Source of the DNA: Alphaproteobacteria bacterium UBA685
GTDB taxonomy: Bacteria > Pseudomonadota > Alphaproteobacteria > Puniceispirillales > Puniceispirillaceae
Assembly: GCA_002299005.1 (NCBI GenBank)
Contig: DBMZ01000127.1
Span: 1-9,412, forward strand
Length of the DNA stretch: 9,412 bases
Direction of reading: 5' to 3'
Each line of letters starts with the position of its first letter. Position 1 is the first letter of the stretch. The translations under genes were made by a program, and so were the position numbers. Positions 5,782 through 9,412 of the stretch are shown one piece after another. The notes under the pieces were generated by a model, which was given only the letters and a program-made list of their open reading frames with translations, had not been told where the DNA came from and ran no database searches.

Positions 5782-7071
5782 ATGTTGGAAAAACTCTTTT
5801 CACTACGCCAAAATGGCACCACTATCCGCCGCGAATTTATCGCTGGCCTATCTACTTTCTTAACCATGTCATTCATCATTGCGGTTAATCCTGGCATCCT
5901 ATCAGATGCAGGCATTGATTTTGCGGCCGCCTTTATGGCGACCATTATCGCAACGATTATTGGCACATTAATCATGGGCCTTTATGCAGGCTGGCCCGTT
6001 GCGGTCGCGCCCGGCATGGGGCTTAACGCCTTTTTCACCTATGTGGTGGTCCTTGGCAGCGGCTTTACATGGCAACAAGGCTTAACAGCTGTTTTTGTCT
6101 CATCCCTGCTCTTCTTTATCTTCTCCCTCTCACGCTTGCGGGCATGGCTATTGGAATCAATTCCAGCCGCTCTGCAAGCTGGCATCACAGCTGGCATCGG
6201 CCTTTTCCTTGCGATGATCGGCCTCACCTCAGCTGGCATTATTGTGTCAAACCCTGATACAATCGTCGGCCTAGGCACCATTGGCGCACCAGAAGTATTG
6301 CTAGCCGCTTTTGGCCTTATGCTTATTGCCGGTCTTGAATATCGCGGCATTAAGGGCGGTATATTGCTTGGCATCCTTGCGATTTCCGTCATTGGTTGGG
6401 TCACAGGCCTTGCCTCATTTGGCGGGATTATGAGCGCGCCACCTGTGGCATCTGCCGCTTTCTCGCTTGATTTCTCAGCCGTGACATCACCTGCCTTTAT
6501 CTCGATTGTGTTCGTGATGCTGTTTGTTGATTTCTTTGATACGACAGGCACACTCACCGCCATCTCAGAGATTGCGGGCAAGCGCCGCGAAGATGGCACC
6601 ATCGAAGGCTTGAACAAGGCGGTCGTAGCTGACACATCTGCTAGCATCGTAGGCGCCCTATCAGGCACCTCGAACATGACCACCTATCTTGAGAGTGCGA
6701 CAGGCATCAAAGCAGGCGGCAAGACGGGCCTGACGGCTGTCTTTATCGCTCTGCTATTTGCCAGCTGTATCTTCTTTGAGCCGCTATTCGCCTCTATCCC
6801 TGCTTTTGCGACCGCACCAGCATTGATATTTGTGGCGGCGAATTTCCTATCGGCTTTGCGCCGTGTTGAATGGGATGATTTAAGCCAAGCTGTGCCTGTG
6901 ATGATGATCACGCTAATCATGCCTGTTTCATTTTCAATTGCCGCCGGTATCGCCCTTGGCTTTATCGCTTATGCGGTCATGAAAGTGATAGCTGGCAAAG
7001 CATCACAAATAGCGCCAGCCCTTTGGGTCATTGTGGCTTTTGCCGCTGTCTGGCTCTATCTTAGCGCCTAG
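5782..7071 (+). CDS. NCS2-family purine base permease, AzgA-like
   Basis: This is a 429-residue inner-membrane protein, of the usual length for the AzgA/GhxP group of nucleobase:cation symporters, which take up adenine, guanine or hypoxanthine. Motifs seen are REFIAGLSTFLTMSFIIAVNP (17-37), PGMGLNAFF (77-85), DFFDTTGTL (250-258), and GTSNMTTYLESATGI (295-309) followed by GGKTGLTA. The two acidic regions (D250/D253 and E304) correspond to the substrate-binding half-helix region in this family. About 12-14 hydrophobic segments are present. The ATG is preceded by AGAGGT about 8 nt upstream. The gene is divergent from bioY, with a 183-bp shared intergenic region, and 170 bp precede the next plus-strand gene. 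A purine rather than uracil or xanthine substrate is inferred from overall resemblance to AzgA; the exact base is uncertain. Confidence 0.9.
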   Translation: MLEKLFSLRQNGTTIRREFIAGLSTFLTMSFIIAVNPGILSDAGIDFAAAFMATIIATIIGTLIMGLYAGWPVAVAPGMGLNAFFTYVVVLGSGFTWQQGLTAVFVSSLLFFIFSLSRLRAWLLESIPAALQAGITAGIGLFLAMIGLTSAGIIVSNPDTIVGLGTIGAPEVLLAAFGLMLIAGLEYRGIKGGILLGILAISVIGWVTGLASFGGIMSAPPVASAAFSLDFSAVTSPAFISIVFVMLFVDFFDTTGTLTAISEIAGKRREDGTIEGLNKAVVADTSASIVGALSGTSNMTTYLESATGIKAGGKTGLTAVFIALLFASCIFFEPLFASIPAFATAPALIFVAANFLSALRRVEWDDLSQAVPVMMITLIMPVSFSIAAGIALGFIAYAVMKVIAGKASQIAPALWVIVAFAAVWLYLSA

Positions 7072-7086
7072 GAAAAACTTAACGCC

Positions 7087-7123
7087 CCGCACCATGGCAG
7101 ACCAAATGCTTGCTATGGTGCGG
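7087..7123 (+). other. Strong stem-loop after the purine permease gene
   Basis: CCGCACCAT (7087-7095) pairs perfectly with ATGGTGCGG (7115-7123), and the stem extends inward through GGCAG/TTGCT with two G-U pairs, leaving a 9-nt loop. It begins 15 nt after the stop codon. No T tract follows, so it may stabilise the 3' end or aid factor-dependent termination rather than act as an intrinsic terminator. Confidence 0.5.
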
Positions 7124-7142
7124 CGGTGCGACAAAATTCTAA

Positions 7143-7169
7143 TTGACGCTCTAGCTGTAGCAGTCTAAT
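7143..7169 (+). promoter_or_regulatory. Weak candidate promoter for the acyltransferase
   Basis: TTGACG (7143-7148) matches the -35 consensus at 5/6, and TCTAAT (7164-7169) the -10 at 5/6, but the 15-nt spacing is short for sigma70. It lies between a stem-loop and the acyltransferase start, where a promoter is expected. Confidence 0.25.
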
Positions 7170-7214
7170 CGATGTTAAGATGTGCGGTACGCCGTAAATA
7201 TATATAAGGGCAGT

Positions 7215-7232
7215 CCTCTTTTTCAAAAGAGG
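7215..7232 (+). promoter_or_regulatory. Hairpin covering the acyltransferase ribosome-binding site
   Basis: CCTCTTT (7215-7221) pairs perfectly with AAAGAGG (7226-7232) around a TTCA loop. AGAGG (7228-7232) is the Shine-Dalgarno element, 9 nt before the ATG at 7242. A 7-bp stem with few G-C pairs could open with temperature or by ribosome competition. Confidence 0.4.
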
Positions 7233-7241
7233 CGATAAGCG

Positions 7242-8093
7242 ATGACAAAATTTGAGCAGAGCCAGCGCGATTTAGACAACCGCCAAGAGCCTATTTTCTC
7301 ATTTGCAAATGCAGAATTAGGCCCTTTTGCGAATGCCTGTATCCGTATGATCGAAGGCCTCACAGGCCAGCGCCTTATCAAGCGTCTATATCTTGATTAT
7401 GTGGATGAGAAGCGCCCTGATAAATATTTTTGGCAAGATGCGCTTGCACGCCTAAAGATCACGCTGAAAATCACCAAAGAGGAGGACGCCGCTATTCCAG
7501 CAACAGGCCGTCTGCTTATCATTGCCAATCATCCTTTTGGTGTGATTGATGGCGTCGCTCTGTGTGCGATGGTCTCTGAAGTGCGCTCTGATTACCGCAT
7601 ATTAACGCACCGTGTTCTGCGCCAAGCGCCTGCGGTGATGGATAATATTCTGCCGATTGATTTTGATGAAGATGAAAAGGCGTTGCGCAATAATTTGCAA
7701 ACACGCAAAGACGCTGTCTCTCATCTAAAGGATGGCGGCGCTGTGATTATTTTCCCGGCCGGCGCGATATCGCTTGCCCCAAAATTGGTTGATAAGGCCG
7801 TTGATACGGAATGGAAAAAATTCGTCGCCAAAATGGCTTCTGTGCCAGATACGACCATCCTGCCTTTTTATTTTGAAGGCAAAAATTCGTTTCTCTTCCA
7901 ATTTGCCCGCCGCATCAGCCAGACACTTGGCTATGCCTTTATGTTCAGAGAGATTAAGCGTCGCATGGGCTCAGACCTGCCTGTTATTATGCGTAACCCC
8001 ATTCAATCAAATGACCTTGCAGCCTTTGATGATAGAGGCAAGATGACTGATTATTTGCGTCGTTCAACCTATGGCGCACAAAATGATGGCTAG
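7242..8093 (+). CDS. Lysophospholipid acyltransferase (PlsC/OlsA-like)
   Basis: This is a 283-residue protein that transfers an acyl group to a lysolipid at the inner membrane, in phosphatidic acid or ornithine-lipid synthesis. The acyltransferase signature is ANHPFGVIDG (95-104), with H97 as catalytic base and D103 as its partner. The spacing is H-x5-D, seen in the OlsA/hemolysin-like branch, rather than the H-x4-D of standard PlsC. The second block is GGAVIIFPAGAIS (165-177), corresponding to the FPEGTRS region. LPFYFEG (207-213) fits the later conserved block. The N-terminal 70 residues are soluble and charged, and no strong transmembrane helix is seen. No N-acyltransferase (OlsB-like) gene is adjacent, so ornithine-lipid function is not established. 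It converges on thiamine pyrophosphokinase with 4 bp between stops. Confidence 0.85.
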   Translation: MTKFEQSQRDLDNRQEPIFSFANAELGPFANACIRMIEGLTGQRLIKRLYLDYVDEKRPDKYFWQDALARLKITLKITKEEDAAIPATGRLLIIANHPFGVIDGVALCAMVSEVRSDYRILTHRVLRQAPAVMDNILPIDFDEDEKALRNNLQTRKDAVSHLKDGGAVIIFPAGAISLAPKLVDKAVDTEWKKFVAKMASVPDTTILPFYFEGKNSFLFQFARRISQTLGYAFMFREIKRRMGSDLPVIMRNPIQSNDLAAFDDRGKMTDYLRRSTYGAQNDG

Positions 8094-8108
8094 GCGCTCA
8101 AAGCGCCT
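8092..8108. other. GC-rich dyad spanning two convergent stop codons
   Basis: AGGCGCT (8092-8098) pairs with AGCGCCT (8102-8108) around a CAA loop. It contains the end of the acyltransferase stop and the thiamine pyrophosphokinase stop. No T run follows on either strand, so at most it is a 3'-end stabiliser or part of a weak bidirectional terminator. Confidence 0.4.
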
Positions 8109-8757
8109 CTAGCGGCATCGTCTGCAATAAACAGAGCGGGCGACAAACCGCGTAAGATATAGTGGCAAATTCTGCCTCTGGTACAATCTCAATCTGTGAG
8201 GCGGTCGCATGATTGGATGATGATATCATTGTCCCAAAGCCAAGCGCCAACCCAGCCAACCCATAGCCTAGATTGAGCGATGATTCAAACCGCATAGGCG
8301 CAAGCGGTATCACAGCCACAAGCCCCCCTGCCTCACTCGCAAGCTGAGCAGGCCCCTTATGCACAGTGATAATCTCATCATTGGTCACGGCGATGATGCG
8401 CGTGCGATGTTGGTATTTCGCCATCAGGTGTAAATTGGCCATAGAGTGATCAAATCTTTTGCCGAAAAGCCCCAACCCCACCACAGATGAAGGCGTTAGA
8501 TGATAAAGCGCTTTTTCGAAATCATTGCTATCTTGCTCAGCAATTTGAATATGATGAGCCGCCTTATGATGACCAGAATCAGACCCCTGATGCAGGCTAT
8601 CCATATCGCCGATAATCGTCTCAGCTTGCAATCCTTGTTGCGCCAGATAATCGGCCGCCCCATCAAGCGCGATAAGCGGCATAGCACCTGCAAATTGACG
8701 CAAGGCCGTCTCATTCACATCCCCTTGCCCAATAATAACAGCTGATTTGTATGACAT
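8098..8757 (-). CDS. Thiamine pyrophosphokinase
   Basis: This is a 219-residue cytoplasmic enzyme that converts thiamine and ATP to thiamine pyrophosphate and AMP (EC 2.7.6.2), the salvage route to the cofactor. The N-terminal catalytic domain shows LDGAADYL (31-38), IIGDMDSL (48-55), QDSNDFEKAL (75-84) and GLFGKRFDHSMAN (96-108), all classic family motifs with the metal- and phosphate-binding aspartates present. The C-terminal beta domain (about 120-219) has GTMISSSNHA (175-184) where the family's thiamine-binding SNE-type loop is expected, so that motif is somewhat divergent. The start at 8757 gives a normal N-terminus. The possible ribosome-binding site AGGGAAG is 11-14 nt upstream and buried in a hairpin. 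The gene lies downstream of the HlyD-type gene on the same strand; a thiamine transporter is not present here. Confidence 0.9.
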   Translation of the reverse strand: MSYKSAVIIGQGDVNETALRQFAGAMPLIALDGAADYLAQQGLQAETIIGDMDSLHQGSDSGHHKAAHHIQIAEQDSNDFEKALYHLTPSSVVGLGLFGKRFDHSMANLHLMAKYQHRTRIIAVTNDEIITVHKGPAQLASEAGGLVAVIPLAPMRFESSLNLGYGLAGLALGFGTMISSSNHATASQIEIVPEAEFATISYAVCRPLCLLQTMPLEAL

Positions 8758-8761
8758 AATA

Positions 8762-8828
8762 AAAGGGCTTCCCTGTTGCGCCTGCGCCTCAAGATTAGCC
8801 GATGCGCCTGCAACAGGAAAGCCCCTTT
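8762..8828 (-). terminator. Long inverted repeat between the HlyD-type gene and thiamine pyrophosphokinase
   Basis: On the minus strand the arm read first (8828-8810) pairs with the arm at 8779-8762: 18-19 nt with one bulged G and one mismatch. It is followed by CTTTTATT and then the ATG of the kinase. This fits an intrinsic terminator for the secretion gene. However, it sits within the kinase leader, and the second arm holds AGGGAAG, its best Shine-Dalgarno. GCGCCTGC is repeated in the loop (8778-8785 and 8804-8811). Attenuation or ribosome-binding site masking is therefore possible. Confidence 0.6.
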
Positions 8829-8852
8829 GATTAGACCCTTATGTGGGGTCGT

Positions 8853-9412
8853 CTATTTTTCTCTAAAGGCAACAGAGGCTGCCTTTTGAATCGGTGAGAG
8901 GATGTAATCAAGAACGGTACGCTTGCCGCCGATGATATCAACCGTCACCTGCATGCCCGGCACAATATCAGGCACCACGTTCGAATTTGGGAAGCCCTTA
9001 TCACCAATCTCAATCAAGGTCTCATAATAAGGTGGCACATTCTGCTCTTCGGTTGTGTTGCTAGCCACATGAATCACACTGCCTTCAAGCGCCCCATAGC
9101 GGGAAACATCATAGGCAGATAGCGAGATTCGTGCCAGTTGCCCTAGCGTCACATCTGCCACATCTTGCGGCAATAAACGCGCGCGCACCACATGCTCTGC
9201 ATCAAGTGGCACAATCTCTGTTAGGATCGTACCAGCCTGCACAACCGCGCCCACTGTCTTAATATGCAAGGCTGAGACGACACCTGTTTCAGGCGCCCTG
9301 ATATCAGCATAGGCAACACGCCCTTGCAGTGAATCTTGACGCGCCATCGCTTGCTCTAGCCCTGTTTGCGCTTCTACCAAATAGGTGGATGATTCAGCAC
9401 GTCTTTGGCTTT
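8853..9412 (-). CDS. Type I secretion membrane-fusion protein, HlyD family (C-terminal part)
   Basis: The frame is open to the right edge (it reads SQRRAESSTYLVEAQTG at the boundary), so only the C-terminal 186 codons are present. HlyD/PrtE/LapC proteins link the inner-membrane ABC exporter to the outer-membrane TolC channel. Seen here are the lipoyl-like half motif DIRAPETGVVSALHI (followed by GAVVQAGTILTEIVP), the beta-barrel domain (LSAYDVSRYGALEGSVIHVA), and the typical C-terminal signature PGMQVTVDIIGGKRTVLDYI then LSPIQKA, ending REK. This C-terminal end is what separates type I secretion adaptors from multidrug-efflux ones. The ABC transporter (HlyB-like) is expected upstream, outside the window. 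It ends at a TAG followed by a small dyad (GACCC/GGGTC) and then the long inverted repeat at 8762-8828. Confidence 0.92.
   Translation of the reverse strand, partial: SQRRAESSTYLVEAQTGLEQAMARQDSLQGRVAYADIRAPETGVVSALHIKTVGAVVQAGTILTEIVPLDAEHVVRARLLPQDVADVTLGQLARISLSAYDVSRYGALEGSVIHVASNTTEEQNVPPYYETLIEIGDKGFPNSNVVPDIVPGMQVTVDIIGGKRTVLDYILSPIQKAASVAFREK

Noticed and set aside
6039..6683. Long open frame (214 codons) on the minus strand opposite the purine permease
   Set aside because: It is antisense to a clear membrane-protein gene. Its sequence is Pro/Arg/Ala/Lys-rich with no domain, and it is explained by codon bias of the real gene.
8758..8852. TPP riboswitch upstream of thiamine pyrophosphokinase
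   Set aside because: The conserved CUGAGA and related thi-box segments are not present. The region is taken up by one simple inverted repeat.
1..9412. CRISPR array, tRNA/rRNA genes, insertion sequences or attachment sites
   Set aside because: No regularly spaced direct repeats, cloverleaf-like sequences, transposase frames or terminal inverted repeats were seen on either strand.

Overview
The window reads as an ordinary chromosomal stretch of a free-living, probably marine, alphaproteobacterium. Supporting this are the roughly balanced base composition, the NCS2 purine permease, BioY, OlsA/PlsC-type acyltransferase, a photolyase-like protein of a type I associate with roseobacters and relatives, and a small protein ending in PSNDNEA. 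A SAR116-like lineage would fit, but that is a guess from gene style, not a measured assignment. No rRNA, tRNA, CRISPR array, transposase or integrase is visible.

Layout, left to right. Minus strand 1-706: the N-terminal 235 codons of a putative HExxH zinc metallopeptidase with a Pro/Ala/Met-rich tail, running off the left edge. Its type is familiar from phages and marine bacteria. Just upstream of it (703-848, minus) is a possible broken small gene. Plus 1092-2243: an exported protein with a low-complexity linker and three exact-period (98-residue) Ig-like repeats of the kind found in giant type I secreted RTX adhesins. Minus 2257-3426: a photolyase/cryptochrome-type FAD-domain protein with that domain at its N-terminus. 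Plus 3691-3987: a small acidic orphan. Plus 4050-4985: an AEC-family transporter. Minus 4990-5598: BioY biotin transporter S component. Plus 5782-7071: AzgA-like purine permease. Plus 7242-8093: lysophospholipid acyltransferase. Minus 8098-8757: thiamine pyrophosphokinase. Minus 8853 to right edge: C-terminal part of a type I secretion membrane-fusion protein (HlyD family).

The genes are mostly single transcription units that meet tail to tail, not one operon. Metabolically the middle block is uptake and cofactor salvage (biotin, purine bases, thiamine activation), with envelope lipid synthesis beside it. A functional link between the type I secretion adaptor and the Ig-like repeat protein is only a thematic resemblance.

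The most notable non-coding signals are RNA structures. (a) Two strong hairpins are embedded in protein-coding 3' ends: the photolyase C-terminus, and the AEC C-terminus where it faces BioY. (b) The purine permease has a leader in which one anti-Shine-Dalgarno segment has two mutually exclusive partners, as in a riboswitch expression platform. (c) A short hairpin covers the acyltransferase ribosome-binding site. (d) A long inverted repeat lies between the HlyD gene and the thiamine pyrophosphokinase gene and buries the latter's ribosome-binding site. These were found by eye and need folding and comparative checks.
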